Source of the DNA: Aspergillus flavus
Taxonomy: Eukaryota > Ascomycota > Eurotiomycetes > Eurotiales > Aspergillaceae
Assembly (NCBI RefSeq): GCF_009017415.1
Contig: NC_092406.1
Location: forward strand, 1-64,000
Reading direction: 5' to 3'
Length of the DNA stretch: 64,000 nucleotides
Shown: positions 9,490-21,892 of the stretch, in pieces
Layout: the number at the start of each line of letters is the position of its first letter
Numbering within the stretch: the stretch's first letter is position 1
Made by a program: the position numbers and the translations under genes
The notes under the pieces: model-generated
The model's database searches: none
What the model was told of the DNA's origin: nothing
Seen by the model: the letters and a program-made list of their open reading frames with translations, nothing else

Positions 9490-12400
9490 GACTGGCATTT
9501 GGCTAGATTAGATTAGGTTAATGGGATTAGTTATACCTAACCGCTAGATTATAGCTAGATTAATAGAATTTCTATACCTAACCACAGTTAAGCTAAAAAT
9601 TAGATGATTAATCTAGATTAATTATATTTAATACTAAGACTATTAATCTTTATTAAATATAATAAATAATAAACTAGATTAACTATAGTTAATCTAGTAT
9701 TAATCTTATTATTTTAACTAACTATAAAAATATATTATTAATAATATTAAAAAATTCTATTTATTAATTTTATATAAAAAAAATATATTTTTTATTAAAA
9801 ATTCTATTAAAACTATTATTTTCTATAGTTAAAATAATATTTTAATTAATTTTAATTTTAAATAGCTATATATAAAGAATATATAGTTAAAATATATATA
9901 AATATAATTACTATTTTATTATATAGTAGCTATAGAGTCTTATATCTCTATAATTAATAAATATTTTTAATTTTTATTTAATATAAAGATAAAATATTAA
10001 TATATTTTTACTATATTTATCTAAAAAATATACTATATATAATATATTTTAGTAATCTTTTATTTTTACTATAAATAATTATAATATTTAAAATATTTTT
10101 AATAAATAATTAATTTAAAGATAGACTATTATATAAGTATTATAGAATTAAAGATTTTTTTAAATATAATAGTTAATATATAATAATATAATCTATTATA
10201 ATTTAATATAATAATATATTTTAATAAAATATAACTATAAAATTAATTTTTTTTTAATTTTCTAATTTTTAAGTATATTTTATATATTTTTTATCTATTA
10301 ATCTCTATATTAACTATACTTAGATATAATATTTTAATTATTTTATTATTAAAAAATAGTATTATATTATCTTTATTTATATTTTAAATCTTTATATCTA
10401 ATATTTAAAATATAATAAAAAATATATTATTTTTATTTATCTCTATATTTTTTTTTAATTCAATTTTATATAGATATAATAGTAAAAACTAGTTATTTAA
10501 TATTTTATTAAATTAAAAAAATTAATAATTTTTAAGATTTAGTAAAATTAATTTTTTTTATATATAAATAAAAAAAGATAGATAAGATTTAATTAAAATA
10601 GAATATTAAAAAATAAATATTAACTATTTAAAATAATTTTTTTTAGAATACTAAATTTTTAAATAATAATTTAAAGATTTTTTATATCTACTATTTTTAT
10701 AGTTTTATTTATCTATTAATTAATAGATTAGAAATAAATTTAATAAATTATTATTAAAAAAAATTATAAAAAAAATCTGTTTAATAAATTTAAAATAAAT
10801 AATTATTAAAATAATATTTTATAAATTAATAAAACCTACTATTTAAATTATAATCTAATTATTCTTAACTATATTAATTAATATTTTTTTTTAAAGAATA
10901 ATTCTATTATTTATAATAATTAAGAATTTTTTAACTAAATTCTTTATTTTATTATTATTTATTAATTATTATTTTAAATAGTTAAGTATATATAATTTAA
11001 ATAAATAATTATTTTTATTATTATTTTTTTATTATATTTTTATTATTTTTATTTTCTAAATTATATATAAATTAAAAAAAATTAATAATATTATTAAATA
11101 AAATATATATCTAATTATTTTTTTTAATTATCTAATAATATAAAAATTTTACTTATAATTAATTATTAAATTAATTTTAATTAAAAAATTTTTTTAACTA
11201 TTATAAACTATTTTTTAATTAGAAATATAGAATACTATAAAATTCTTTTAGATTTTTAATTAATTTTTAATATTTATAAAAATAAATTATTAATTAATAT
11301 TATACTAAAAATTCTACATAAATATAATTTAATATATTAAATATTTAAAATTATAATAAATAATATAAATAATAATAAAATAATATTTTTTATTTTTATT
11401 ATAAAATTTAAAATATAGTTATTTTAATTTTAAAATATATTTATTAATTATAAATTATTAAAAATTATTAAAATTTAATATTATATTTTCTATTTTATTT
11501 ATATAATTTAGTTTATTATTATTATTTTATTTTAAAAATTTTTATTTAAAATATTAAAGAATAAGATTTAATATAATTAAAAAAATAAAAAAAAAATTTT
11601 AATAACTTATTAAAATATTATATAAATAATTAAAAAAATTAATTATTTAAAGTTTTTAATTATAGATTTAAAAAATTTTAAAAAAGTCTTTTTTTAAAAT
11701 CTCTATTATCTATAAATATAGAAGACTTTTAAAAAAGATTTTTTTAAAATATTTTATATTATTAATAATTATTTTAATTAATTTATAGATTTAAAAGATT
11801 ATAAAATTTATTAATATTAATTTTTAATATTAAAAATAATTTTAATTTTTTTAAAAATTTAATATTAGATTAATAATTCTTTTATTTTTTAATTATAAAA
11901 TCTAATAAAATTTAATATATTTTATAATATACTATATTTTAAAATTTTATTAATTTATTAAAAATTTTATTTAATATTAAAATAGTAAAAATATCTTTTA
12001 TTTTCTATTTAAATCTATTAAATAAAAATAATTTAAATATTTAATAAAATTTCTATTTCTATTTTATTTTTTTATAATCTATTTTTTAAATAATTAAAAA
12101 TTTATAATATATAAAATATATAATATTTATAATAATCTATTTAATTATTTAAATATATTAATTAATTATTTTATAAAAAAATATATATTTTAAAAATAAT
12201 AAATTTTTAATAATTTTAAAAATATTATTATCAAATATACTAAATTAAAAATTATATCTATATAATTATAATAATTTTAAATTTAATATTAAAATTTAAA
12301 ATATTTATAAAAAATCTTTAATTTAATAATAATATAGATTAATTCTATAAATATTAATAAATTTTTAAAAAAATATTTAATTTTTATTATTATTATCATT

Positions 12401-13480
12401 TTAATATTAATATATAATTAATAGTTTTAAATTTAATTTTAAATCTAGATAAAATTTTTTTCTAATATTTTAAATAATAAAAATAATTATTTTTTTAAAA
12501 AATATATAAAAAATTTAAAATTTATTTTAATTTTAAAAATATATTATTTTTATTTTTTTATATAATAATATTAACTAGTTTTTAATTTAAATATAATTAA
12601 TTTAATTAATATTTTTATTTATTAAAAATTTTACTATAATAATTTTTTTATTTTTTATTATATAATATAAGATTTTCTAGTTATTATAATAAATAATATT
12701 AAAATTAAATATTTATTTAATAGTATTTAAAATATTTACTATTACTATTAAAACTATTTTTATTTTAATATAATTAAAATAAATATAAATTAATTTATAA
12801 TTTATAAAAAATTTAAAAATATTTTAAATAATATAAATTTAAAGAATATTATTTTTTTAATTAATAATAAATAAAATAATAATATAGAAAATCTAATTGA
12901 TATTAATAATATAAAGAGTATAAATAATTTAGAGAATAGTTTTAAATTAAAAAATAATTCTATATTAATTAATTAAACTATAAAATCTTTTTTATTTATA
13001 TCTAATTTTATATATATTTAAAAATAGATAAATATTTATATATTTTATAATTTATAATATTATAATTAATATTTAAAATAATATAAAAAATAGTATTATT
13101 TAGCTTTTTATTTATAATTAAAATTTAGAAAATTTATTTTTATAAATTATTTAATTATTTTTAATATAATTATTATATTTATAATTAAATAATATATATA
13201 ATAAATTATTAATTATAACTAGTAATATCTTTATAAATAAAATAAATTAAAAAAAATATAATAAATATAATAAAATTATTTTATATTAATTATTAATTAA
13301 TCTATAATTATTAATTTAATTATTATAATCTAATCTATTCTAGTCTATAGTTAATTATAGTTAAAAGATTAATTAATCTTAATCTGATTTAACTAAAGAT
13401 TAATTAAAAAATTTTATACCTTAATCTAACTAATTCTAGTTAGATTAGACTATAGCTAGGTTATAATGGTTAGGTTATGC
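9490..13480. mobile_element. AT-only island; probable RIP-mutated DNA transposon with inverted ends
   Basis: Four kilobases almost without G or C. The two edges keep related GC-bearing sequence in opposite orientation: the left edge has TTATACCTAACCGCTAGATT (about 9530-9550) with several TAGATTA phrases, and the complement of the right edge (about 13400-13475) has GCATAACCTAACCATTATAA with TAGTCTAATCTAACTAG. The outermost shared phrase is TAGACTGGCAT on the left against TAGAGTGGCAT on the complement of the right. This arrangement suggests terminal inverted repeats of a DNA transposon. No transposase can be read because nearly all C has become T on both strands. I did not find a convincing target-site duplication, so the exact ends are approximate. 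Confidence 0.5.
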
Positions 13481-13499
13481 CACTCTAATCTTTATTATT

Positions 13500-14440
13500 A
13501 TTAGACTATAGTTCTAATAAAATAGAAATTACTATAAAACTATTATTATTATTAAACAATTATTATTATAGAAATATAGTTAATATAAAATTATTATTAA
13601 TAATAGATTATTATCTATACTAGATTTAAATCTAAAAAACTAGATCTATTAAATATATATATTTAATAGTTAAAAAAGTATAAATAAATTAAAATTAATT
13701 TTAATATTAAAGATAATTCTATAATAATAATATATATTAATTATAAAGAACTAAACTAAATATATAAATAAATATTTTTATATATCTTTCTCTAGAGTTT
13801 TTATAATAATTAGATTAGTATATTAATAGTATATTTTTAATATATAATATACTACTCTATATACTATTTAATAATTATTTATATACTATTTAGTATAATT
13901 ATATAATTTATATTATTAATTAATATAAATAGTTTTCTTTGTTCTTATAATATATCTTTTAATTCCTCCTAATTTATTATCTTTCTGCCTTACTTATCTA
14001 CCTTAGATAAAGAATACTAGATAAGGGTCTATAATAAATATCTACTCTAGTATCTACTCTAGAGAAAGTATATTAAAGATATATAGTATTATATACTATA
14101 ATTAGATATATTTTATAATCTATTTCTGAAAAAGTTATAATAGAAATAAATATTTAAAAATACATAAAAATATTTATTTATATACTTAATTTAGTTTTTT
14201 ATAATTAATATATATTATTACTATAGATATATATTTTATTTAGATTTATATTAATTTAATTTATTTATACTATCTAATAATTAAGTATATATACTTAATT
14301 AGTCTAGTTTTTTAATTTTAGACTATTTAAAGTAATATTATTATTATTATTATATTATTAATTTATTAGACTATCTTAGATTATCTATTATTACTGATTA
14401 CTAGTAGATTCTAATTATTAAGTAAGTTGTCTCTAAGATA
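13500..14440. repeat. AT-rich repeat copy, arranged as an inverted pair
   Basis: 13640-13795 and 14150-14320 are similar in opposite orientation (shared phrases such as AACTAGATCTATTAAATA, ATAATATATATTAATTATAA and TAAATAAATATTTTTATATA). The left arm also matches 37840-38055 in the other island in direct orientation, with the island copy here having T or A where the other keeps C or G. This is a dispersed repeat family with RIP-like decay. The middle part (13930-14060) also resembles 38280-38400. Confidence 0.6.
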
Positions 14441-14716
14441 GCTAACTAATCTTAGAGTTCTTGGATGGATACCCGGGCGTAACATGCCCACTCTCTCTGT
14501 CCTCATGCCTCATCCTCTAAATTTTATATAATTTTATCTAGTAAAAATAGTTATAGTCTTTAACTAAAGTATAAGAATCTAAGTATTACTAAATAGAAGA
14601 CCCTAATTAATTTACTATAGGCGGGAAGCCCTACTATAAGAACACCAATATTTAAGTTTTCACCCCTTCTGGATTAGAGTGACAAGAGCTATGGAGCATT
14701 CCATGACAGGGAACTC

Positions 14717-16560
14717 TTAAGTTGAGCCGTTCGAAATATTCTTCAGTGCGGCAATGGAAGGGGAGAAGAAGTACTCCCCCCCTCTAGGAATCACGCAGCA
14801 ATGCAAATCCACATGGATGTTCTTATTCTTGCCATCACACAATCCCATCACAAACGGGTCTGGCCCATTTGGCTGACCACAGATTGGATCGGCTCCGGGT
14901 CCTGGATCACCGGTGATACGCTTTTTGCCTGAGGGGAAGGTGTTCTTGTTGCACCACTCTGGATGTAGTTGTCAGAGGACGTGTTCTATTATAACGTTTA
15001 GGAGTTGGATCAATGTGGATAGCTTACGCTCTTGGATCCTGCGGAATCCATTTGAAATATTGCTTTGATAGCAGACAAACAACATTCCACGATCTTCCTT
15101 CGTTGTTTGCTTGTCTTGCTCTTCTTTTGTAACCTCCGGGCCATACGGTATGCCCCGCCGGATGATTGCACTGCTGAATTTGTCTGCCAGATCGCCACGT
15201 GGTCTAGCCTTGCGTATATGCGCAGCAAAAGGGCAATGCTCTTGGGTATTGGTTGGTAGGTAGTCAAAATTGTTATTTTCTGCCAGAGCGGGATCGTCTT
15301 TCCAGAGCGTGTGGCACAAGGGAGCTCCTACTTTCCTTCAGAACTTGTCACGGAATAGGAGGGAGGAGTTTTCCAAATACATACCACTTTTCCACCGGCC
15401 CATCAAGCGTGCAGAGAGCTGATCGGCGGTCAGGTCGTGCTTTGGGGCCGTTTCATTCAACCATCTAGGCACCAATGAGTTTGTGATAAGAAGATAGGGC
15501 AAGTATTGGAGACTTACTTGTTAAACTCCGGCACTAACTGTTGCAGCTTGCGGAATACCAGGAAGCTACCTTCCGTCGCCCAATCCGGCTGAGGCGAAGG
15601 GTCTTGGTCGGTGTTGGTGATAATATACCTGGTGGTGTGTAAGTATCCCCTCACACTCTGATACGGTTTGTGGAGAAAGCGGTCCCTACCCCGGTGGTAC
15701 TGGAGGAGGTTCTTTATCCCCTGTGGGGGACGGGTCCAGCCCGACAAGCTGGGGCTGGGAGATATGTTCACGGTACCCAAAGCTACTATCGGTTAAGTCT
15801 GATCGCAATGCATTGCACTGGGAGTGGAGCTCCTTACTGTTCCTTATTGCTCTCCTGGCCCGGACGCTTATATCCAGTGATCGTGAAGCGGTCTTCGATG
15901 CTTGAATTGAACCAGAAAAAGCCGATAAAGTGAGACTTCACCTCATAGAGCTTCGCATAAGCGGTCCTCTCGGAATCTCCCGTGACCAGAATTATGCCAT
16001 CGATGTCGTTATCCTTGAAGCCTTTCTCCCAGTCATCTGGATTATCCCGGCCTTCACCCCCAGCAGTCCCACCTTGCAGATCGGCAAGCATGCCGCCAAG
16101 AAAGGGACCAGCCTTCAAGCGGTCACTCTCGTTCTTCACCAGCTAGAGGCTGAGGTTAGCGATATCTCTCACGCCAGGATGGGACCCGGGGGTATAATCA
16201 CTGGCTTACCTTCTTCAGGCCATTCGCGCTGAAGCCAATATTTACCCCAGCCAGTGGAATCGTTGCGGGGTGCGTAAGTCTGTCAGACACTGCAGCCTTG
16301 TGTTTCGCAATTTGGTCCCGAGATTTGAGGGCGCTATTTGCCGTAGTTATATGAGGAATCAGGTAGCGCAGATGGCGCCGGAAGCTGTCCGTCTTGGAAA
16401 TCTTGAAAAAGTAGAACAATTCAAACTCCTTGGGCAAACCCGGCCTATGCAAGGTTAATATTGTTTCCCGAAGACAGACCGCTCCCTAGAGCACCCACCA
16501 TATGTTGCCCTGCACGTTGTCCTTATTAACTCCAGTCGTCAGATTTTCCTCAGATGCCAT
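14717..16560 (-). CDS. DyP-type heme peroxidase, 8 exons
   Basis: Hand-built exons (minus strand): 16560-16499, 16444-16210, 16142-15838, 15782-15690, 15628-15518, 15464-15385, 15327-15028, 14958-14717. All joins are GT-AG and in phase, giving 475 residues, normal for fungal dye-decolorizing peroxidases. These enzymes use H2O2 to oxidise dyes, phenolics and other bulky substrates. Family landmarks in order: NVQGNI then PGLPKEFELFYFFKI near the start; HFGYREHISQPQLVGLD; the WATEGSFLVFRKLQQLVPEF block; proximal heme ligand in CPFAAHIRK; the distal arginine in IRRGIPYGPEVT; YQSNISNGFRRIQEQWCN. The usual GxxDG motif is here G-Y-R-E-H: glutamate replaces the catalytic aspartate and histidine the second glycine. 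No signal peptide is seen, so the protein is probably intracellular or leaves by another route. It lies just inside an AT island yet has no stop codon. Confidence 0.9.
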
Positions 16561-18289
16561 ATTGATAATGAGAATGTAGTAGTCCAGCAGGTAATACAAT
16601 AGCCGCACGAGAGAATAATTGGCACACATGGAGCCCAGATAGAGCTGGCTTTATAGCTTAAATTGACCTTTCGAAGAGACGCCATTATCGGAACACTGAA
16701 TGAAAATCTTCAACACCAGTTCCGCGCAATGCCGGACTGAACAGACAGCAATACTGGGGTATGCAACACCATGGTTTGATGGCACGCCATTGCGTGTATG
16801 ACTCCGATCGGAACTGGATGGGAAACCTTAAGAGGTTGTAAGGTAAAGATACCAAATTGACTAATGTTGCATCCTTATGTGACAAACTCATCTTTGATTT
16901 GGTTGGTAGTCTCGGGTAACCGACCAAATATTGAGCCCGGAGTCAAGAAGCGGTTGACGCGATGGTCTAGAAGGACCGGATCTGTATGTCCAAGTGAAGT
17001 AACACCCTTTTTCTTTCTGGCTTCTGGCTAGCTTTGATCAAAGGCTTGGGTTGTAACGAGGGTTTCAACTTTACCTACACGGACTGGCGTCGGGGACAGA
17101 GAAACGGATATGCCGCTTGCAGAACATTAATTGACGCAATATATCGGATTAATAACCAGTCCACCTATGCCCACCGATTAAACTCATATGTTTTGGGAAA
17201 TGAGGTCATCACTTCGAACTGCTAATAGAGCCCTGTACAACGTTTGTGGAATGATGGAGACAGCTCATGTCAGCTCATCTTGCAGGAAGCGACTGCAAGA
17301 CGCTATGTGGGAACAGCCACTCTTCCTAATGTCCCGAGGAGACAGGTAGTTCGCATCCTTCTCTACTAATCAGGTACAGTTGGGTACAGCTCCTGGTAAA
17401 TCATAACGCGACGAGGCTAGGATAACAAACGATGATGGTCAACGCCCTTACTTGGACATAGTTTATCTCTTTTTGAATGCCGTGGAGCGAAAGACTCGAC
17501 CAGCCTACAAAGCACAACAGGAATGAGGATTGAATGGGGGTGACTACCTATCTGAGGGCTCAGGAATTTTAATATTAGTTTTTGGTGACACATAGCTCTA
17601 CCCCAGATACGGAATTACATGGGTAGTTGAGAGGAGGCATGCCAGATTGAAAAGGTTTGGTTGTATAGCACAACATTCTATTTCCGACAATTTAGTCCAT
17701 ATGTCAATATCCCGCAATTCAGCATTTCTCTCGTCATTCCACTGCTACGCTTGTAATGCAGATCCCTCTAGACCTCGCTAGCCCATACAAGGGTCCTAGG
17801 ATGTTATCACTTGCTGCCGTCTCTAAGATAAAGGTTTTCTCGAACACAACTGTATACGTGTCCCTAACCCGACCTGCTGAGAAGGGATGTATCTTGAGGA
17901 CAGCGTGTGAGAACATCGATCGGTAGGGAGAGAATTACTTATTGGCGGCTTTGACTTGATTCCTCTTAGCATGCCATCCTGATCGCCAGCCGCTCGTAAG
18001 ACTAGGGCGGTGACAGGGACTAGACCGTGCATTCCTTATGGCGAGTGTCACTGTCTTTTAGTGGATGTTGGGATATGCGGCATGTGTCACACTGTGTGGG
18101 ACACGGGAAATCCCTTCATTCCTGAACACCAGGCATTCTATTGCTTGATTGAATACAGATACTTGGAATTGGTTGCTCGAGTTTCCAATAACCATGATGA
18201 AGTATATATATCAATTTAGCCTCCACCCAGGGACATTACGGGTTGGGATAACATCTTTATTCTTACTCTGAACCGTCTGCAAAGGGGCG
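16561..18289. other. Intergenic between peroxidase and galactose oxidase
   Basis: 1.7 kb with only short frames (60-80 codons) on both strands, none with a family pattern or a plausible splice partner. It separates two divergently transcribed genes and so holds both promoters. Confidence 0.5.
18201..18211 (+). promoter_or_regulatory. TATA-like element upstream of galactose oxidase
   Basis: AGTATATATAT lies about 80-90 bases upstream of the galactose oxidase ATG at 18290, a reasonable place for a fungal TATA box. Identification is by sequence and position only. Confidence 0.35.
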
Positions 18290-20395
18290 ATGAAGCAGAA
18301 GCCAAGAATGGGTCTCAAGTGGGCATCGGTATTGTTGCTCATCGGTTTATCCAAAGCAGAGAAAAGCATCGTGCACGGGTCCCTCATATCTGCCGTAGCA
18401 CAGGGGGCGTCTCTGGGTATTGAAGGTAGTGGTGCCCCCGTCGATACCGGAGGAGAGAATACAGGCTTGTATCAGTCTCCACCTTACAACAGCGCGCGGA
18501 TCGACCGTAGCAGCTGGATAGCAACATGCGACAGCGAGCTGGTCGGACATGAATGTATCAATGCGATCGACGGCGACAATAGCACGTACTGGCACAGCGG
18601 TGACGACACCAACGGTATTGCGTCCCTTCCTCACAATATCACTATCAATCTCGGGACAGTACAGAATGTGAGCGGGATTGCCGTGTGGCCAAGAGCCGTG
18701 GAAGATGGTTGGATTGGGACACATGATGTTTCCCTTAGCACTGATGGGGTAACCTGGGGAGATCCAGTCGCACATGGGGCATGGTGGCCTGATTCGACCG
18801 TGAAGCTGGCTGTGTTTGAGCCTAAAGCGGTGCAGTATGTGAGGCTCATTGCGCGTTCCTCGTTCAATGGAGACAATGCAACTAGTATTGCAGACCTACA
18901 AATCTGGTCGGCGAACAGCATTCCCACAGCGCCACAGGGAAAACGCCTCAGTGAAGTTGGCGCCTGGGGGCCAACGATCGACTTCCCTCTCGTCCCAGCC
19001 TCTGCGGCCATCGAGCCCAGTTCCGGGAAGGTGCTCGTCTGGTCTTCATATCGAAAGAACCAGTATGGGGGTACCAGTGGTGGCTTAACGCAAACTGCCA
19101 CGTGGGATCCGAATACGGGCGTTGTCTCACGGCGCGAAGTCTCCGATACCGAGCATGATATGTTCTGTTCTGGTATCTCCATGGATGTCAATGGGCGCGT
19201 GATTGTCACTGGAGGAAATGATGACACCATGACGAGTATCTACGACTCTTTCAGCGACAGCTGGATCGCTGGAGCACCGATGAACGTCGAACGTGGCTAC
19301 CAGGCTTCCACCATCCTGTCCGACGGAAATATGTTTGTTCTGGGCGGTTCGTGGAACGGGCCGCAGCTTCAGAACAAGAACAGTGAGGTGTATAATGTCA
19401 CGGCAGACACCTGGACTCAGTTGCCGAACGCCGGCTCACAGCCCATGTTAACCCATGACAACCTGGGTCCCTATCATGCAGACAACCATGGCTGGATTTT
19501 CGGTTGGAAGAACCTCTCGATCTTCCATGCCGGGCCGAGCCAGGCCATGCACTGGTACTTCGCCCAGGGCGTAGGGAATGTGACGAATGCAGGCAATCGA
19601 AGCACGGACTACGATCAGATGTCCGGCAATGCGGTCATGTTTGACGCCACCGGTGGGAGAATCCTCACTTTTGGAGGTTCCCCAAACTATGAGGATTCGG
19701 ATGCTACAAAGAATGCAACTCTCATAACGATAGGGGACCCTAACACCCCGCCGGTGACTGTGAAAGCAGGTGGTGACATGGGATACGCGCGGACGTTCCA
19801 TACTTCGGTTGTCTTGCCCGATGGAAGTGTTTTTATCACCGGTGGCCAGGCACATGGCCTGCCCTTTAACGAGGACACGGCTCAATTGACGCCAGAGCGA
19901 TACATCCCTGAGGAGGACAGATTCGTCGAACACTTTCCGAACAATATCGTCCGAGTTTACCACAGCTGGTCCCTTCTTCTCCCTGACGCGACGGTGATTA
20001 ATGGTGGCGGTGGATTGTGTGCCAACTGCACCGCCAACCACTATGATGCCCAGATCTATACTCCGCCATATTTGTTTGACGCGGATGGAAACCGTGCCCC
20101 ACGGCCTCACATCGAGACGGTGGCCCCAGCCAGCCTTCGGTATGGCGGTCAAATTACTATCACTGCCGATTCCCCTATCAGTAACGCCTCCCTGATCCGC
20201 TACGGCACCACAACACACACAGTGAACACCGACCAGCGTCGCATCGAACTAGTGCTCGAAGATGCCGGGACCAACATGTACACAGCAGACATCCCCAATG
20301 ATCCTGGCGTTGCTCTTCCTGGATACTACATGCTGTTCGTCATGAACGCAAACGGAGTGCCTAGCGTATCGAAAAACGTCCAAATTACTCTGTGA
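18290..20395 (+). CDS. Secreted galactose oxidase with N-terminal discoidin/CBM32 domain
   Basis: An intron-free frame of 701 residues. Residues 1-23 are a signal peptide (basic start, then ASVLLLIGL). Residues about 65-207 form an F5/8-type carbohydrate-binding domain; about 220-590 the kelch propeller; about 600-701 the C-terminal immunoglobulin-like domain. All copper-radical residues of Fusarium galactose oxidase have counterparts: Cys293 in MFCSGISMD and Tyr337 in ERGYQAS (thioether cofactor), the stacking Trp355 in GGSWNG, Tyr557 and His558 in RVYHSW, and His643 in TTHTVNTDQRR. The enzyme (AA5_2) oxidises primary alcohols such as the C6-OH of galactose to aldehydes, releasing H2O2 outside the cell. 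The gene converges with the (R)-transaminase gene. Other AA5_2 members prefer aliphatic or aryl alcohols, so galactose is likely but not certain as substrate. Confidence 0.95.
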   Translation: MKQKPRMGLKWASVLLLIGLSKAEKSIVHGSLISAVAQGASLGIEGSGAPVDTGGENTGLYQSPPYNSARIDRSSWIATCDSELVGHECINAIDGDNSTYWHSGDDTNGIASLPHNITINLGTVQNVSGIAVWPRAVEDGWIGTHDVSLSTDGVTWGDPVAHGAWWPDSTVKLAVFEPKAVQYVRLIARSSFNGDNATSIADLQIWSANSIPTAPQGKRLSEVGAWGPTIDFPLVPASAAIEPSSGKVLVWSSYRKNQYGGTSGGLTQTATWDPNTGVVSRREVSDTEHDMFCSGISMDVNGRVIVTGGNDDTMTSIYDSFSDSWIAGAPMNVERGYQASTILSDGNMFVLGGSWNGPQLQNKNSEVYNVTADTWTQLPNAGSQPMLTHDNLGPYHADNHGWIFGWKNLSIFHAGPSQAMHWYFAQGVGNVTNAGNRSTDYDQMSGNAVMFDATGGRILTFGGSPNYEDSDATKNATLITIGDPNTPPVTVKAGGDMGYARTFHTSVVLPDGSVFITGGQAHGLPFNEDTAQLTPERYIPEEDRFVEHFPNNIVRVYHSWSLLLPDATVINGGGGLCANCTANHYDAQIYTPPYLFDADGNRAPRPHIETVAPASLRYGGQITITADSPISNASLIRYGTTTHTVNTDQRRIELVLEDAGTNMYTADIPNDPGVALPGYYMLFVMNANGVPSVSKNVQITL

Positions 20396-20911
20396 GAAGC
20401 CGCGAGACAACGAGATGGTCCAGACTGAAACGGATCAGAAACCGCAGATTCAGCGACTACGCAGATGATTCACGACCGGGGCACGACTTTTTTGATGGTT
20501 GGATTGAGAAACACTTGTCACTTAATTTCGGTTTTCAGACTGACAAGGCCTGCTGTGGAGAATGCTATAGAACGTGTAGCGCAATGTGAAAGACCGTTAG
20601 TAACTGCTAGCTCTACAACAAATATGTAGAATGTTCCAACCCAGATTTGCACATGAATGTTTGAGAAAGGTCATTCATTTTTATTTGCCGCGGTAAGCCT
20701 TCTCTTCAATGTATGTATCATATATAGCCTGCAATTCCGGACCTCAATTTGGAGGAGGCTTAACAATACACAGTGTAAGATCAAGATAGGATAAACAAGA
20801 CCCTCATAGCTGAAAAGCATGCTTCACGCACTCCGGCGGATTCGTCTCTGGCCATCGCACCTAAAAACCTGGATCCGGAGAAAAGGGAAGGACGAGCAGA
20901 ATGAGACAGCA
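20396..20911. other. Convergent intergenic spacer
   Basis: Lies between the 3' ends of galactose oxidase (plus) and the (R)-transaminase (minus). It should hold both terminators; no gene or repeat is seen. Confidence 0.5.
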
Positions 20912-21892
20912 TCAGTTACCCTCATGGCCCTTGTAATCGATAGCAGAGCTATATTTCGGGTCATAGTGCATCGCCCAGTACTCATCCCATATCTTTGTAG
21001 TAAGGGGACCGACTTTTCCATTCCGGATCGGTTTTCCATCGAGTTTCGTGATAGGCATAATGCCACCAGCTGTAGTACACATGAATATCTCATCGGCGTG
21101 ATAGGCATGTTCGAGTGGCACCATCTGAACGCGGACCTCGATGTTCTTGGCCTGGGCAATATCAAAAACACTCTTACGTGTAATGCCTTCCAGAACACCA
21201 CGGTCGGGCGTGTAGATAATACCATCTTTAACCAACACTATATTGAAACCGGATCCTTCTGTGAGATTGGTATCTCCATCTGAGAGAAATGGGTAATCCG
21301 CGCCACGGTCAGCCGCTTCAAATAGACCCCGTGTCAAGTCCCCCCACTGGAGGTTCTTGATGGTAGGATCGAAAGCACCGGGGGGAGTGCGCCGTACGGT
21401 ACGCGCAATGATCGCAGTACCTCCGGTAGGTTGCATGGCGGGCTCCATCACCCAGACATACGGCATGACGATCAGATAGAGATGATTGTCGAAAAGATCC
21501 TCTGGCTTATTGCCACGGACCCCTTTCAGGCCACGAGTGACGATCAGCTCCACAAAGGCATCTTCGATTCCACTCTTAGCAACCATCTCCCTTAGGGTTT
21601 GCTTGACTTCGTCCCTGGACAGTGGGATCTTCAGTCGCATCTTTTCACAACTATCTTCCAATCGACTGAGATGATCATCAAGGCGGAAAAAGCGCCCATC
21701 CCAGACCGATGGCACATCGTACGTGAGGTCGCTATGCATGAAACCCTCGTCGAGGAGTGGGACTCGTGCGTCGGCGAGTCGGACGAAAGATCCCTGGACG
21801 TAGGCAATTCCTTTCGCAAAGCGGTTGCCACTGTTATCTAGACGAGCCTTGCGCTCGTAGTAACCGGAAAATACTTTGTTCATAGATGTCAT
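20912..21892 (-). CDS. (R)-selective amine transaminase, PLP fold type IV
   Basis: A single-exon protein of 326 residues. It matches the fungal (R)-selective amine:pyruvate transaminases characterised from Aspergillus terreus, A. fumigatus and Neosartorya fischeri through most of its length. Landmarks: [20 protein letters not shown] near residue 47, [11 protein letters not shown] near 118 with the substrate arginine, the PLP lysine at residue 179 in [12 protein letters not shown], Glu212 in TEGSGFN (pairs with the PLP ring nitrogen), and [11 protein letters not shown] near the end, which binds the phosphate. The reaction moves an amino group from an (R)-amine or D-amino acid to pyruvate. It is probably cytosolic. 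The same-strand MFS gene starts 2.4 kb away and ends 0.8 kb upstream of this start. Confidence 0.93.
   Translation of the reverse strand: MTSMNKVFSGYYERKARLDNSGNRFAKGIAYVQGSFVRLADARVPLLDEGFMHSDLTYDVPSVWDGRFFRLDDHLSRLEDSCEKMRLKIPLSRDEVKQTLREMVAKSGIEDAFVELIVTRGLKGVRGNKPEDLFDNHLYLIVMPYVWVMEPAMQPTGGTAIIARTVRRTPPGAFDPTIKNLQWGDLTRGLFEAADRGADYPFLSDGDTNLTEGSGFNIVLVKDGIIYTPDRGVLEGITRKSVFDIAQAKNIEVRVQMVPLEHAYHADEIFMCTTAGGIMPITKLDGKPIRNGKVGPLTTKIWDEYWAMHYDPKYSSAIDYKGHEGN

Noticed and set aside
15690..15840. Apparent stops and frameshift in the DyP peroxidase near GYREHIS
   Set aside because: A correct reading of the codons plus two GT-AG introns (15783-15837 and 15629-15689) removes all of them.
18347..20218. 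Long minus-strand frames antisense to galactose oxidase (142-256 codons)
   Set aside because: They are the mirror of a GC-rich, codon-biased gene with complete catalytic motifs; no domain pattern appears in the antisense frames.
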